Source of the DNA: Bacillus sp. PAMC26568
Lineage (GTDB): Bacteria; Bacillota; Bacilli; Bacillales; Bacillaceae
Direction: 5' to 3'
Assembly (NCBI RefSeq): GCF_014235785.1
Contig: NZ_CP060137.1
Span: 3,596,001-3,660,000, forward strand
Length of the DNA: 64,000 nt
Below are positions 44,408 to 54,569 of this stretch, piece after piece. The stretch's first letter is position 1. The number at the start of each line of letters is the position of its first letter. The notes under the pieces are model-generated. The model ran no database searches. It worked only from the letters and a program-made list of their open reading frames with translations, and had not been told where the DNA came from. Both the position numbers and the translations under genes were made by a program.

Positions 44408-47400
44408 TTACAATAATCTCTGCCCAATAGATACTTGTTTTGCAGCATGTTCTGTTTCTTTTAAGGAAAGAATTTGCTCTTTTTCAAACAATGGCAATAG
44501 ATGATCCTGGCAGGTAAAGAAAATGACTTGATGGCTTTTCGAGAATTCATCAAGCAATGAGAGTACCTGTTTTGTCCGCTCAAAATCAAAATTAACAAAA
44601 CCATCATCAATTATGATCGGGAGTCCCTTTTTACTGCTTAAGTGACGGGCAAGAGCGAGTCTTAATGAAATATACAATTGTTCTGCTGTTGCCTGAGAAA
44701 GCTCGTTTGCAATAAAGCGGCTTCCATCTTTTCTTTCCACAATTAATGTTTGCTCAGCATCCGGCAGAAAAATTTTAGTATAGTTGTTACTTGTCAATAA
44801 TGTGAAAAAGGATTCTGCTTGTTTTAATACATTTGGAAGCCGTACAGAGCGATTATACTCAATCGTCTTATTCAGCATATCTTTCGCCGCGGCAAACACA
44901 GCCCACTTGTGAGCAAGCTGTTTTACTGCCATTTTTTCAAGCTCGTACTTTTGCTTCAATTCAGAGTAAAGCCCGGATTGCTCGAGATTCGCAAGTGAAA
45001 CGTTCAGCTCAGTAAGGCGTCTTTGCAAGATGCTCCCTTGCTCTATTTCTTCTTTAAGCTGCTTATCACATAAGAGCTTTTCTTCTTTATAATCCACAGT
45101 GAAATCCAGCTTTCCTTCCTTTAGGAGATGCTGTTTTGCCTGGAGCTGCTGCTGAATCCATTTTAATTTTTGTTCAGTTGATTTCCGTTGATTTTCCGCT
45201 TCTGCCTTTGCCCGGAACTCTTCTGCATCAGATGTTTTAGACAAGTTAAGAAGCTCTTGTTTTTTTTCATCCATAAGAGTAAGTTCTGCTTCTGTTTTCG
45301 CTAAACGACTTTGAGCATCAGATATCTTCTCTGCTTGCATAAGCTGTTTGCGTTTCTTATCTAAAGCGTCATGAAGATTAGAAGTTAAATTTCTCAGTGT
45401 TTCATTCAAATGATCCTTTTTTTCGATTCCGCAATTGCCGCTAACATCGGCAAGCTGATTTTCATAAGAATCCAGTGATGCCTTTAAATTTGTCATTTTC
45501 TTTTCAATTTGACTGCAATCCCATACATTCTTCTGAAGGTGAATCAATGTCTGAATAAGATCAGGCAGAGCTAGAGGTGAAAAATCACTGCTCATTCGCA
45601 GGCTATGATAAACGTTCTTCACTCTTTGTTCTAAATGATACATTTCTTTTTCCCATTCATCGAAACCATTAACGATACGGTGATACGCTCTTTCTGTTTG
45701 TCCGAATGAAATTTTTTCCATTTCATATGAACGTCTAAACTGTTCATTTTTCCAAAGGATACCCTTGAGCTCTTCAATGTCTGTATCTTCATTGCCGTTG
45801 ACAGAAGCTTGCTCTATTTGATCGTTTAATTCCTTCTGCTTTTCTCGTAAATGCTTTATAAATGCATCATCACTTTTGGATTTTTGAAAAAGAAACAGGA
45901 AGAAAAGAACAGCTATTCCAAGAAGAAACGGCAAAATGAACCATTGCTGCTGATATATCACCCACCCTGCACACAATACTAGCAGTAAAGCAGTTATGAC
46001 CTTCACCATTTTATTTTGTTTATTCTTCGTTTGATTTCCTTCAGTCAGTTCGCCGATTTTCTTTTCGTTCCGTGCATATTCTTCCTGTAAACTTTTTGCA
46101 TCAAGTCCTTTGCGCTGAATCTCTTCGTGCTTCTTGAGCTTTTTCTCCAGGATCTTCCTCTCTTCTTCTTCCAGCATGCCGTTTAGATATTCTGTTAATT
46201 TATGTTCGCTTTCTTCCAAATTTTCTTTTGCCGGTTCAAATTGCTGATCCAGCATCTGTTTCTTCTGCTGAGATTGCTGATAGGCAGACACAATTTCTCT
46301 AATTTCTTCTTTTGCTGTTACTGAAGTATTAATTGAAAGAACGGCTTCATTATCTAACTCTTCATTAAATCGTTTCTTTTTCTCTTCCGTTATCTGCCTT
46401 GAAAGGTCCTTATACTGCTGAAATAGCTGTTCATGCTGTTCTTTTTTCGTTTCATAAGCTGAATACGTTTCCCTTAGCTGTTCAATTTCACTTTGATGCC
46501 TTAGAATTTGCTCATTAATATTTATCTGCTGCACAATTTGTTTATGCTCCTGAATCGTGTGAATAAGAGCATTCTTTTCTGCTTGAAGCGGCTGCATCTT
46601 TGCTAATATTTCATCCATACGCTTTAAACCATCAGCTGGAAATTCCTTTACCTCTTTTGTCTGAGCCAATTCGTTCAGACACGCGTCTTCATCCAGCCAT
46701 AATGGGAGAGCATCTATTACTTCAGCAAGCCATCTTGAACGTGCTTCAAGCTTTAGCTTTCGTACTTCTTTCTCACTCAGCTGACTTTCTATCAGTTCCT
46801 TTTCTTTTACAAGAGCTTCAAAAGGCTCAATGTAGTCTCTTGCTTTTAACATTTCTGAATGAATGGTCTTCAGCCTGTTTAAAGCTTCATTAATCTCAGG
46901 TTTTTTTCCATTTGGTTTATAGAGCAAATCTTGTTTTTTCAAAAGAATGCTTTCTGTCTGAAATAACGCGTCTGTGCCAAGCATGCCAGAAGACAGCAAA
47001 AATCTTCCAAGCTCATCTGCACTTACATTACTCACCTGCTGTATTCCGTGAATATCAAATGAAAAAATGGACTGATACATAGATTTGTCAAAATGCTCAA
47101 GGATCAGATCAAGCATCTCTTTGTTCCCTGTCTCACCATTTTCAAGGTACAGTGTTACTTCACCTGCTGCTTTTCCAGGCAGTCTTTCGATTTTGATCTT
47201 TCCATATTGATCCGTTTCAACGAGAAGCGCTCCGCCATAAGTGTTTACTTGTTTTGGTTCGTACCTGTTTGCATTTTGAATCTTTGCAGGAAACCCAAAC
47301 AGAATACTTTGAATAAATGACATAATTGTCGATTTTCCAGCTTCATTTTTCCCATAAATAACTTGAATCGAAGCCGATTTCAGCGTGAAATTCCTATGAT

Positions 47401-47443
47401 GGAACTGGCCATAGCCATATATATTCAATTCTAGTATTTTCAA
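44408..47443 (-). CDS. yhaN: SMC-like AAA ATPase YhaN (SbcE)
   Basis: A 1011-residue Rad50/SbcC-like protein. The N-terminal P-loop VIYGKNEAGKST (about 30-41) and C-terminal ABC half (ELSQATAEQLYISLRLALAR signature, IIIDDGFVNFD Walker B) flank long coiled coils. A two-helix membrane hairpin interrupts them near 480-520 (VITALLLVLCAGWVIY and LPFLLGIAVLFFLFLF). TTG start behind GAGGTGAAC. With YhaO it should form a membrane-associated Mre11-Rad50-like DNA-repair complex; the genes are 11 bases apart. Confidence 0.9.
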   Translation of the reverse strand: MKILELNIYGYGQFHHRNFTLKSASIQVIYGKNEAGKSTIMSFIQSILFGFPAKIQNANRYEPKQVNTYGGALLVETDQYGKIKIERLPGKAAGEVTLYLENGETGNKEMLDLILEHFDKSMYQSIFSFDIHGIQQVSNVSADELGRFLLSSGMLGTDALFQTESILLKKQDLLYKPNGKKPEINEALNRLKTIHSEMLKARDYIEPFEALVKEKELIESQLSEKEVRKLKLEARSRWLAEVIDALPLWLDEDACLNELAQTKEVKEFPADGLKRMDEILAKMQPLQAEKNALIHTIQEHKQIVQQININEQILRHQSEIEQLRETYSAYETKKEQHEQLFQQYKDLSRQITEEKKKRFNEELDNEAVLSINTSVTAKEEIREIVSAYQQSQQKKQMLDQQFEPAKENLEESEHKLTEYLNGMLEEEERKILEKKLKKHEEIQRKGLDAKSLQEEYARNEKKIGELTEGNQTKNKQNKMVKVITALLLVLCAGWVIYQQQWFILPFLLGIAVLFFLFLFQKSKSDDAFIKHLREKQKELNDQIEQASVNGNEDTDIEELKGILWKNEQFRRSYEMEKISFGQTERAYHRIVNGFDEWEKEMYHLEQRVKNVYHSLRMSSDFSPLALPDLIQTLIHLQKNVWDCSQIEKKMTNLKASLDSYENQLADVSGNCGIEKKDHLNETLRNLTSNLHDALDKKRKQLMQAEKISDAQSRLAKTEAELTLMDEKKQELLNLSKTSDAEEFRAKAEAENQRKSTEQKLKWIQQQLQAKQHLLKEGKLDFTVDYKEEKLLCDKQLKEEIEQGSILQRRLTELNVSLANLEQSGLYSELKQKYELEKMAVKQLAHKWAVFAAAKDMLNKTIEYNRSVRLPNVLKQAESFFTLLTSNNYTKIFLPDAEQTLIVERKDGSRFIANELSQATAEQLYISLRLALARHLSSKKGLPIIIDDGFVNFDFERTKQVLSLLDEFSKSHQVIFFTCQDHLLPLFEKEQILSLKETEHAAKQVSIGQRLL

Positions 47444-47454
47444 TTTTGTTCACC

Positions 47455-48687
47455 TCACAGCCTTCTGTGCTTCAAGAGTTCTTGAAACAAGAGGTACTCT
47501 GCTTCTTTAACAATTTGCTGCTTCTCATCTTCATTAAAAGAAGGAATGTGTTTTCTAAAAACGGCATGCTGCTTAAGCGGCTGAATTGTGTCATCCAAAT
47601 TCTCAAAGGATTTAATGATGTCCGCTAAATCCGAAAGAAAATGAGAGTCAAGCTGCAGAGAATCTTTGCTGATTGCCGGAACTGATTCATTCAAAATGGA
47701 TGAGATCCATACAAAATTCCTGCGGTCTGCTTCATCTTCATTCCATTGGTCCATTAAATCAGAAAGAACATTCTCTTCCTGAAGCGTATGATAAAGCTCA
47801 CTTGTTCCCGATAAGCGAATCGTTAAGACAAGCGGATCATTCTCCCTTCTCATTAGCTCTAATTGCTGATGCAGATTGTCTATCCACTCTTGAAACTCAC
47901 CTTTAATCTCGACTTCAAGCTCATCCCATTTTACATCTTGCAAAGACTTAAACTGGTAAGACGCACCAGCATCGCTGATCGATACAACGAAGCAGCCTTT
48001 ATCACCTGTTTCTTTTCTGTTTCTGCCCTGAATATTGCCTGAATAAAGAATGGGCGGCTCATTTTCATGCAAGATTTGCTGTTTATGGATATGGCCTAGA
48101 GCCCAATAATCAAACTGCTTTTCCAGCAGCTCACTGATTTGAAACGGAGAGTACACATCATGGTCATGATTTCCTGCTACAGAACCATGAAGCAGACCAA
48201 TATGATACCCCTCCTTCACTTGCTTGAAGTAATTTGGTGTCATATTTTCATGAACAGCACGCTGCGGATAGCTGTACCCATATAAATGAACAGCTGTTGA
48301 TTCGTTCTTCCAAAACGTTTTACACTCCACTTTCTTATCAGAAAAGACGTGAACGTTTTCTGGCCATTTAAGATCCAGCCATTTTCCGCTCATATGATCA
48401 TGATTTCCATGGATGACATATACTTGAATACAATGAAACTCAAGCTGTTCAAATGCTTTTTTAAGCTTCAGCTGGGCTTTCAGACTCCGGTTCTCACCGT
48501 CGAATAAATCCCCAGCTAATAATACAAAATCAACCTTTTCCCGGACCGCCAGCTGCACCAAATTTTCCAGAGCTGCAAATGTGCTTTCTTTCAGCCTTTC
48601 AAAAATAGGGCCAGGCAGCTGCTGCATTCCTGCAAAAGGGCTGTCTATATGTAAATCCGCTGCATGAATGAATGTAATAGGTTCCAT
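47455..48687 (-). CDS. yhaO: Mre11-like exonuclease YhaO
   Basis: A 410-residue metallophosphoesterase of the SbcD/Mre11 type. The metal-binding series is complete: FIHAADLHID (residues 5-14), LLAGDLFD, VIHGNHDH, LLHGSVAGNHDHD and WALGHIHKQQ. I begin at the ATG at 48687, seven bases after AAGGAAGG; the open frame reaches 48750 without a ribosome site. It is co-transcribed with the SMC-like partner YhaN. Confidence 0.93.
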   Translation of the reverse strand: MEPITFIHAADLHIDSPFAGMQQLPGPIFERLKESTFAALENLVQLAVREKVDFVLLAGDLFDGENRSLKAQLKLKKAFEQLEFHCIQVYVIHGNHDHMSGKWLDLKWPENVHVFSDKKVECKTFWKNESTAVHLYGYSYPQRAVHENMTPNYFKQVKEGYHIGLLHGSVAGNHDHDVYSPFQISELLEKQFDYWALGHIHKQQILHENEPPILYSGNIQGRNRKETGDKGCFVVSISDAGASYQFKSLQDVKWDELEVEIKGEFQEWIDNLHQQLELMRRENDPLVLTIRLSGTSELYHTLQEENVLSDLMDQWNEDEADRRNFVWISSILNESVPAISKDSLQLDSHFLSDLADIIKSFENLDDTIQPLKQHAVFRKHIPSFNEDEKQQIVKEAEYLLFQELLKHRRL

Positions 48688-48807
48688 TCGTCTTCCTTCC
48701 TTTACTTCTCTCTTTCTCTTCATTGTAACACCACAAAAAGGCGAATGCACGTTCTGCTGTAAAAAAGCTAAAAATTCGGGTCGGCTCTTGAAAAATTAGA
48801 TAAATAA

Positions 48808-48841
48808 ACGTAAAAAACAGAGTTAGATTTCAACTCTGTTT
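48808..48841 (-). terminator. Terminator after the yhaQ-yhaP operon
   Basis: Leftward AAACAGAGTT/AACTCTGTTT stem followed by TTTTTACG. Confidence 0.85.
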
Positions 48842-48850
48842 CCCTCAATA

Positions 48851-50113
48851 TTACTGATCCTTTGACATTTGCAATGCTTTTTTGACATCTTTGAATGAGG
48901 ACGATTTCCCGTACATCAGAACACCGCCTTTATAAACTTTTGCACCTATTACTGCAAGTAAGATAATTGTAATCACTAAAATACCAATCGATAGTCCAAT
49001 TTCCCAAGCTGGTACGCTTAGCATTCCAACTCTTAAGAACATAATCATCGGCGAAAAAATGGGAATAAAGGATGTAACGGTAATAAAAGGCGCTTCAGGA
49101 TTTCCTAGTCCGAACATTGCGATAACAAAAGCTCCTGCAATAATAAACGTCAGCGGAGCAATCATTTGCTGTACATCTTCAATTCTGCTGACAAGCGAGC
49201 CCAGAAAAGCAGCAAGTGTTGCAAAAATGAAATAGCCGAGGATAAAGAAAACAACTGCATAAACAAGTGTAGCCACCGGTACTTCTGAAAAATTTAAAAA
49301 TCCGTCTCCCATCGCAGCGAGATTTTCTATATTTCCTTTGATGGAGCTATATCCCACTAGTATAATAAGTCCAAACTGAGTTAAGCTCAGCAGTCCTATT
49401 CCAAGCAATTTGGCAAACATTTGCTTGATTGGAGAAACGCTGCTGATCAAAATTTCCATGACCCTTGATGATTTTTCAACGGCTACTTCCATTGCAATCA
49501 TGCTCGCATATAAGATAACTGAAAAATAGATAATGAACAGCAAAACATAAACGAGGCCCCTGGCCTGATTCAGCTCTTCTTCTGATTTGGCATTTTCCTC
49601 AAGTGCAATCTTCTTAAGCTCTGCAGGTGAAAATAACTGATTCAGCTGTTCACTATTTATGCCTAGATTCGCTGTTCCTATAGCCACTTTTGTCTGCTGA
49701 AGCGCCTGCTCGAGCGTCCCTGATACACTTGAGTTGGCAATGGAGCTTGCATGATAGGCGGCTTGCGGAAGTCCATCCTCATCATTAGTCAAAATAAGAT
49801 AACCTTCCAAGTCCTCAGCAAGGACATCCTTTTTCAGCTGTTCTTCCGTTTCCTTTGACTTTTTTAGCTGCAGCTTGTCATCAATGGCTGTAGCATTTTG
49901 TTCAAAGAACGTATAAACATTTTCATCACCAGTTTGATTCATAACTGCAACCTTTGTCGTTTCTTCATCTCCGCCATTGAAGAACTCAATTACATTTTGA
50001 AGATTTGTCAGGCCGAAAATTAATAAGAGGGTAATCCCTGTTGTAATTAAGAATGATTTTGTCTTTAATTTGCTCATATATGTATGCCAAAAGATAATCC
50101 AAAATTTATTCAT
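48851..50113 (-). CDS. yhaP: ABC-2 type permease YhaP (NatB-like)
   Basis: A 420-residue permease with an N-terminal helix (about 25-42), a large extracellular loop (about 43-185) and five to six C-terminal helices, the NatB/YhaP arrangement. The start at 50113 lies inside the end of yhaQ (ATGAATAA; eight bases overlap), so translation is coupled; 11 further codons are open upstream. In B. subtilis the NatAB-type exporters move sodium or small toxic molecules; the substrate of this pair is not established. Confidence 0.9.
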   Translation of the reverse strand: MNKFWIIFWHTYMSKLKTKSFLITTGITLLLIFGLTNLQNVIEFFNGGDEETTKVAVMNQTGDENVYTFFEQNATAIDDKLQLKKSKETEEQLKKDVLAEDLEGYLILTNDEDGLPQAAYHASSIANSSVSGTLEQALQQTKVAIGTANLGINSEQLNQLFSPAELKKIALEENAKSEEELNQARGLVYVLLFIIYFSVILYASMIAMEVAVEKSSRVMEILISSVSPIKQMFAKLLGIGLLSLTQFGLIILVGYSSIKGNIENLAAMGDGFLNFSEVPVATLVYAVVFFILGYFIFATLAAFLGSLVSRIEDVQQMIAPLTFIIAGAFVIAMFGLGNPEAPFITVTSFIPIFSPMIMFLRVGMLSVPAWEIGLSIGILVITIILLAVIGAKVYKGGVLMYGKSSSFKDVKKALQMSKDQ

Positions 50114-51005
50114 ATGCCGCGCCCACCTTTTCAATAAAGATATCATTCAGTGATGGCTCTGCAAGTTCAAATTTGCGGACAAATCCTCTGCCATGAAGAG
50201 AATCCATGATTTGCTGGGAAACTTCTTCCCCTATTACCTGCAATTCAATGCCTTCAGAAGTGTGCTTATATTTTGTGACTCCATCAAGTTCTTGTAAATA
50301 AGACAGATCAAAATCAGCATGAACAATCACGTTTTTCTTTCCAAAGGAACGTTTAATATCCTTTAAAGCTCCATGAACGACCGGCTTTCCTCTGTGCATG
50401 ATGCACAAATGCTGACACAGCTCTTCAACATGCTCCATTCTATGGCTTGAAAACACAATGGACGTACCTCGATTTTTCAAGTCTAATACTGCTTCTTTTA
50501 AAAGCTCTACATTGACTGGATCCAATCCGCTGAATGGTTCATCGAGAATCAGAAGCTTTGGACGATGAAGCACAGCCGTAATGAATTGAATCTTTTGCTG
50601 ATTTCCTTTTGAAAGATCCTCTACCTTCTTATTTGCGTATTCAGGGATCTTAAAGCGTTCAAGCCAATCATTCATTTCCTTTAATACAGCCTGTTTCTCC
50701 ATTCCTTTTAAACGACCAAGGTATATGAGCTGATCACGTACTTTTACTTTAGGATAAAGACCTCTTTCTTCAGGCAAATAACCGATTGCATCAGTCGCAT
50801 CATATCCAATTGGTTTCCCGTCCCATGAAATTTGCCCGTCCGATGGATTTAACAGCCCTAAAATCATGCGAAATGTCGTTGTTTTTCCGGCACCATTGGC
50901 ACCCAGCAGTCCAAACATCTCACTCTCAGGTATCGTTAATGAGAGCTGATCTACTGCGGTATGCGACCCAAATCGTTTCGTAATTCCTTCTAGTTTTAAT
51001 GTCAT
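50106..51005 (-). CDS. yhaQ: ABC transporter ATP-binding protein YhaQ (NatA-like)
   Basis: A 299-residue ATPase with Walker A GANGAGKTT, Q-loop region GYLPEERGLYPKV, signature LSKGNQQK, Walker B LLILDEPFSGLD and switch SSHRM. A C-terminal regulatory tail of about 80 residues follows. ATG at 51005 chosen for the CAGGAGG site eight bases before it; the frame is open to 51062. First gene of the operon with yhaP. Confidence 0.92.
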   Translation of the reverse strand: MTLKLEGITKRFGSHTAVDQLSLTIPESEMFGLLGANGAGKTTTFRMILGLLNPSDGQISWDGKPIGYDATDAIGYLPEERGLYPKVKVRDQLIYLGRLKGMEKQAVLKEMNDWLERFKIPEYANKKVEDLSKGNQQKIQFITAVLHRPKLLILDEPFSGLDPVNVELLKEAVLDLKNRGTSIVFSSHRMEHVEELCQHLCIMHRGKPVVHGALKDIKRSFGKKNVIVHADFDLSYLQELDGVTKYKHTSEGIELQVIGEEVSQQIMDSLHGRGFVRKFELAEPSLNDIFIEKVGAAYE

Positions 51006-51145
51006 CCTGATTCCTCCTGTCCACTTAATGTACGAATTTCGCAATGCAAATGTTTCATTCATTGCAGGAAAAAGACAAGTTTTTGAGAATTACTAGTTAT
51101 AAGCCTATTAAAAAACGAAACTTTATATGCAAAGGGGGCTATTAA

Positions 51146-51331
51146 ATGGGTGTTTATTATTTAACAGCATTTAATAAAGATGGGGAAAAACTAATGGATG
51201 AAAGCTTTGAAGCTGCCAATGATCAAGAAGCAAAAAAAGTTGGAGAGCAAAAGCTTGAAGAGAAAAATTACCTAAAAAAAACGCACCGCTGCACGTCTGA
51301 AAGCGGGAAATTGATTTTATTTGAAAGATAA
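51146..51331 (+). CDS. yhzD: YhzD-like small protein
   Basis: A 61-residue acidic/basic mixed protein: MGVYYLTAFNKDGEKLMDES opens, followed by EAANDQEAKKVGEQKLEEK. It matches my memory of B. subtilis YhzD in size and opening. Start behind AAAGGGGGCTATTAA. No catalytic motif or membrane segment. Function unknown. Divergent from yhaQ. Confidence 0.75.
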   Translation: MGVYYLTAFNKDGEKLMDESFEAANDQEAKKVGEQKLEEKNYLKKTHRCTSESGKLILFER

Positions 51332-51429
51332 TAATGTGAAAGAGGGCATTTCTTTTGTGGAATGTCCTTTTATTTTAATTTTGATTTTTCTTTTTCCACA
51401 CGCCTCCTATTTCTATTAAAAATAAAGGC

Positions 51430-51637
51430 GTTTTCGCATTGATTGTTATTTTTTGGTTATAAATTTCACCCGTGGATTTCCGCTGCAGGCACTTGCTTTC
51501 CGCTGTGAGGGTTGGGAGCCTCCTCGGCTATGCCTGTGGGGATTCCCCTCTATTTCCCGCTCAGGAGTCAAGTGCCTTCCGCTACAATCCACTAAAGGTT
51601 TTAACCATTTCTCTAAAAGCAACAAATTTTACGAGAA
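51430..51637. repeat. MITE-like element, copy 2, inverted
   Basis: About 208 bases, reverse complementary to the element at 37199-37377, with the same ends (TTTTCGCATTGATTGTT on one side, TTTTACGAGAA on the other) and the same long pairing arms GGCACTTG/CAAGTGCC. It has about 30 more bases in the loop region. The copy fills the gap between yhzD and yhaR; open frames across it read through the repeat and are not genes. Confidence 0.75.
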
Positions 51638-51647
51638 GAGCCAAAAT

Positions 51648-51676
51648 AAAAAAGCGGTTACAAAAATTGTAACCGC
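51648..51676 (-). terminator. Terminator after yhaR
   Basis: GCGGTTACAA at 51654-51663 pairs with TTGTAACCGC at 51667-51676; on the minus strand six T follow. Confidence 0.88.
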
Positions 51677-51682
51677 ACTTCT

Positions 51683-52453
51683 TTATTTTCCTGTAAACTG
51701 CGGTTTTCTTTTTTCTAAAAACGCATTGATCCCTTCTTGGTGATCCTCAGATTGTCTCATGTTATATTGGGTTTCTTTTTCAAGAGACAGAATTTGTTCA
51801 AGTTCTGATTTTTTAACAGCTGTATAAATATTTTTACTTGCAATCATTGCTTTTACAGGCTTCTGCAGCCATTCGCTGACGAGCGATTGGACCCCATCTG
51901 TCAAGTCAACGTCGCATACTAAGTCTACAAGACCAAGTTTGTAAGCATCGTCAGCGCTTAGTTTTTCACCGCTCCAGATTAACTGCTTCGCTTTTGCTTC
52001 TCCAAGGCGTTTTTCCATGAAAAAGTGTCCGCCCCCATCAGGAACAAGTCCAATGCCAATAAAATTCATCGCAAGCACCGCGCTTGAATGAGCCACAACG
52101 TAATCTGCAGCTAGAGCAAGGCTGAAGCCTAAACCTGCCGCTGGTCCGTGAATTGCGCTGACTGTTATCTTAGGCAGGGTATAAAGAGCGGTGATCACCT
52201 CTGAAATAAGATCCATAACCCCTGCAAAGCCTGAGTTATCCATTGAGTTCAGCATTGTTTTAATATCCCCGCCTGCTGAAAAGCCTCTTCCGCTCCCCGA
52301 TAGCACCACAATATCCGCTTCACTTTCTCCTGCCTGCTTAAGTGCCTGAAGCAATTCTTTCAGCATTTGTTCGTTCATCGCATTAAGTACATCCGGACGA
52401 TTCATTTCAATCGTTGCATATCTTCCGTGTACCGCATATGTAACAGTTTCCAT
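51683..52453 (-). CDS. yhaR: Enoyl-CoA hydratase/isomerase YhaR
   Basis: A 256-residue crotonase-fold protein. SGSGRGFSAGGDIKTML (about 60-76) forms an oxyanion hole and HGPAAGLGFSLALAADYVV (about 105-123) the second. The position of the usual second catalytic Glu reads GIGLVPDGGGHFFMEK, so Asp-Gly rather than Glu-Gly may alter the reaction towards isomerase-type. Start at the ATG at 52453 behind AAGGGGGATGG; ten codons upstream are open. It lies just downstream of the fatty-acid operon, on the same strand, separated by 84 bases. Confidence 0.85.
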   Translation of the reverse strand: METVTYAVHGRYATIEMNRPDVLNAMNEQMLKELLQALKQAGESEADIVVLSGSGRGFSAGGDIKTMLNSMDNSGFAGVMDLISEVITALYTLPKITVSAIHGPAAGLGFSLALAADYVVAHSSAVLAMNFIGIGLVPDGGGHFFMEKRLGEAKAKQLIWSGEKLSADDAYKLGLVDLVCDVDLTDGVQSLVSEWLQKPVKAMIASKNIYTAVKKSELEQILSLEKETQYNMRQSEDHQEGINAFLEKRKPQFTGK

Positions 52454-52537
52454 ACCCATCCCCCTTATTGATTTAATATCCATCCTCGTATTTATTATAG
52501 CTTGTCTGGTCCAGAATTGATATTATTTTCAGATAAC

Positions 52538-53692
52538 TTATTCAACTCGCTCAACGATTGTTGCTGTTGCCATTCCATGACCAATACATATGGTAAGCAG
52601 CCCGTATCTGGCACTGCGGCGCTCAAGCTCATTCACTAAACTAGTCATCAGCTTTGCTCCTGTAGCGCCTAAAGGATGACCGAGTGCGATAGCTCCCCCA
52701 TTCACGTTGACTTTTTCTAAATCAGCACCTACCTCTTTTTGCCAGGCAAGAACAACCGGAGCAAAGGCTTCATTAATTTCAAAAAGATCAATATCATTGA
52801 CTGTCAGACCGCTTTTTTCCAGTACCTTTTGAGTTGCAGGAATGACGCCTTCAAGCATATATGTAGGATCAGAGCCTACAACTGTTTGCGCTACAATTCT
52901 GGCTTTTGCCTTCAAGCTAAGCTCCTTGGCCTTGTTTGCATCCATTAAGAGCACAGCCGCTGCGCCATCACTCATTTGGCTTGCATTCCCAGCAGTGACG
53001 ACCCCATCTTCCTTAAAAACCGTTTTTAATTTTGCGAGTGCTTCTAGCGATGTGTCAGCACGAGGCCCTTCATCCTGATCAAACATGATTTCTATGCCAT
53101 CTTTATTCAACCCTTTTAACGGAAGAATTTCAGATTGATAGATTCCTTTCTGAATGGCAGCTAATGCACGCTGATGGCTTCGAAGGGCGAACTCATCAAG
53201 CTCCTGTCTTGTAATCTGATGTTTTTCTGCAATCATTTCAGCTGAAATGCCTTGATGAACAAAGTTATATTTTTCATGTAAGCTTGCTGGAATCGTTTCT
53301 TCGTTTCCATCGCTTAAAATAGGAATCTTTGTCATGCTTTCTACCCCTGCTGCAATCACGATGTCCATATCTCCGGACTTGATCTCCTGGCATGCAAAAT
53401 GAATGGCCTGCTGACCTGATCCGCACATTCGGTTAATTTGAACGCCAGGTACGCTGACCGGAAAACCTGCTTCAAGGACAGCAAGCCTTCCAATATTGAA
53501 GCCCTGCTCCGCAATTGGGGAAACACAGCCCATGACAACATCTTCCACGAGCTCCTTTGATAAACCAGCTCTTGTCACAACCTCATCCAGCACCGCAGCA
53601 GCCAAATGAACGGGATGCGATTCTCTAAAAGCCCCCTTTCTTTTTCCGACAGCGGTTCTTACAGCTTCAACGATTACTACCTCACGTGTCAT
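52538..53692 (-). CDS. Acetyl-CoA acyltransferase (thiolase)
   Basis: A 384-residue thiolase. The acyl-accepting Cys lies in [13 protein letters not shown] (about 87-99), the His in [12 protein letters not shown], and the second catalytic Cys in [12 protein letters not shown] near the C-terminus. It cleaves 3-ketoacyl-CoA in beta-oxidation. Its ATG overlaps the stop of the preceding dehydrogenase gene by four bases (ATGA). Confidence 0.93.
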   Translation of the reverse strand: MTREVVIVEAVRTAVGKRKGAFRESHPVHLAAAVLDEVVTRAGLSKELVEDVVMGCVSPIAEQGFNIGRLAVLEAGFPVSVPGVQINRMCGSGQQAIHFACQEIKSGDMDIVIAAGVESMTKIPILSDGNEETIPASLHEKYNFVHQGISAEMIAEKHQITRQELDEFALRSHQRALAAIQKGIYQSEILPLKGLNKDGIEIMFDQDEGPRADTSLEALAKLKTVFKEDGVVTAGNASQMSDGAAAVLLMDANKAKELSLKAKARIVAQTVVGSDPTYMLEGVIPATQKVLEKSGLTVNDIDLFEINEAFAPVVLAWQKEVGADLEKVNVNGGAIALGHPLGATGAKLMTSLVNELERRSARYGLLTICIGHGMATATIVERVE

Positions 53693-54552
53693 TTTCTCTC
53701 TCCTTCATATGTGTAGAATCCTTTTCCTGTTTTTCTCCCATAATGTCCAGCCTCAACAAGCTTTCTTAATAACTGCGGTGGCAAGAAGCGGTCTCCATAT
53801 GCTTCTGCCATGCCATTGCTCACAAACAGCATTGTATCGAGTCCGACTAAGTCTGCAAGCTCCAGAGGCCCCATTGGGTAATTCAGGCCAAGCTTCACCG
53901 CTTTGTCGATATCCTTTGCACTTGCTATTCCTTCTTCGTATATGCGGATACATTCGAGCATATGGGCTGACAGTGCTCTTGTCGTAACGAAACCTTGAGC
54001 ATCTTTTACTAAAACCGTCTCTTTTCCGATTTCTTCTGATAACAGCCTGATTGCTTCTATTGTTTGATCAGACGTATCAATTCCCTTCACGATTTCAATC
54101 AGCTTCATAACAGGGGCTGGATTAAACCAGTGCATGCCAATCACCTGATCTGGCCTTGATGTTGCTGCAGCAATGGCTGTTACACTTAGTTCAGACGTGT
54201 TTGTAGCCAGAATCACTTCTTTTCCTGTCAGTTCATCAAGTTCTTGAAACATCTTCTTCTTCAACTCTAAGTTTTCAGGAATGGCCTCAACGACAAGTCC
54301 AGCTGACTGAACGGCTTCAGAAAGATCCGTATAGGTATGAATGTTAGCTGCCGCTTTTGATTTTGCTTCTTCAGATAAATGACCGGCTTTTACAAATCTG
54401 GACAAACTCTTATCAATCCCGTATTGTGCCTTCTCCAAAGCCTTTTCCGAAACATCGTATAGAAAAACAGTTTTTCCTGCGGCCGCAAAAGTTTGGGCGA
54501 TGCCGCTGCCCATTAACCCAGAACCGATCACGGCTATTTTATGAATAGTCAT
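53689..54552 (-). CDS. 3-hydroxyacyl-CoA / 3-hydroxybutyryl-CoA dehydrogenase
   Basis: A 287-residue stand-alone dehydrogenase. NAD-binding [18 protein letters not shown] is at about residues 9-26; the catalytic His is in [16 protein letters not shown] (about 136-151) and the C-terminal domain contains [12 protein letters not shown] and [16 protein letters not shown]. Start at the ATG at 54552 behind GAGGAGGAACCC. It converts 3-hydroxyacyl-CoA to 3-ketoacyl-CoA, feeding the downstream thiolase. Confidence 0.93.
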   Translation of the reverse strand: MTIHKIAVIGSGLMGSGIAQTFAAAGKTVFLYDVSEKALEKAQYGIDKSLSRFVKAGHLSEEAKSKAAANIHTYTDLSEAVQSAGLVVEAIPENLELKKKMFQELDELTGKEVILATNTSELSVTAIAAATSRPDQVIGMHWFNPAPVMKLIEIVKGIDTSDQTIEAIRLLSEEIGKETVLVKDAQGFVTTRALSAHMLECIRIYEEGIASAKDIDKAVKLGLNYPMGPLELADLVGLDTMLFVSNGMAEAYGDRFLPPQLLRKLVEAGHYGRKTGKGFYTYEGERK

Positions 54553-54569
54553 TAAAGGGTTCCTCCTCA

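Noticed and set aside
51453..51743. Rightward frames of 66 and 96 codons before yhaR
   Set aside because: They are translations of the inverted MITE-like repeat and the yhaR terminator.
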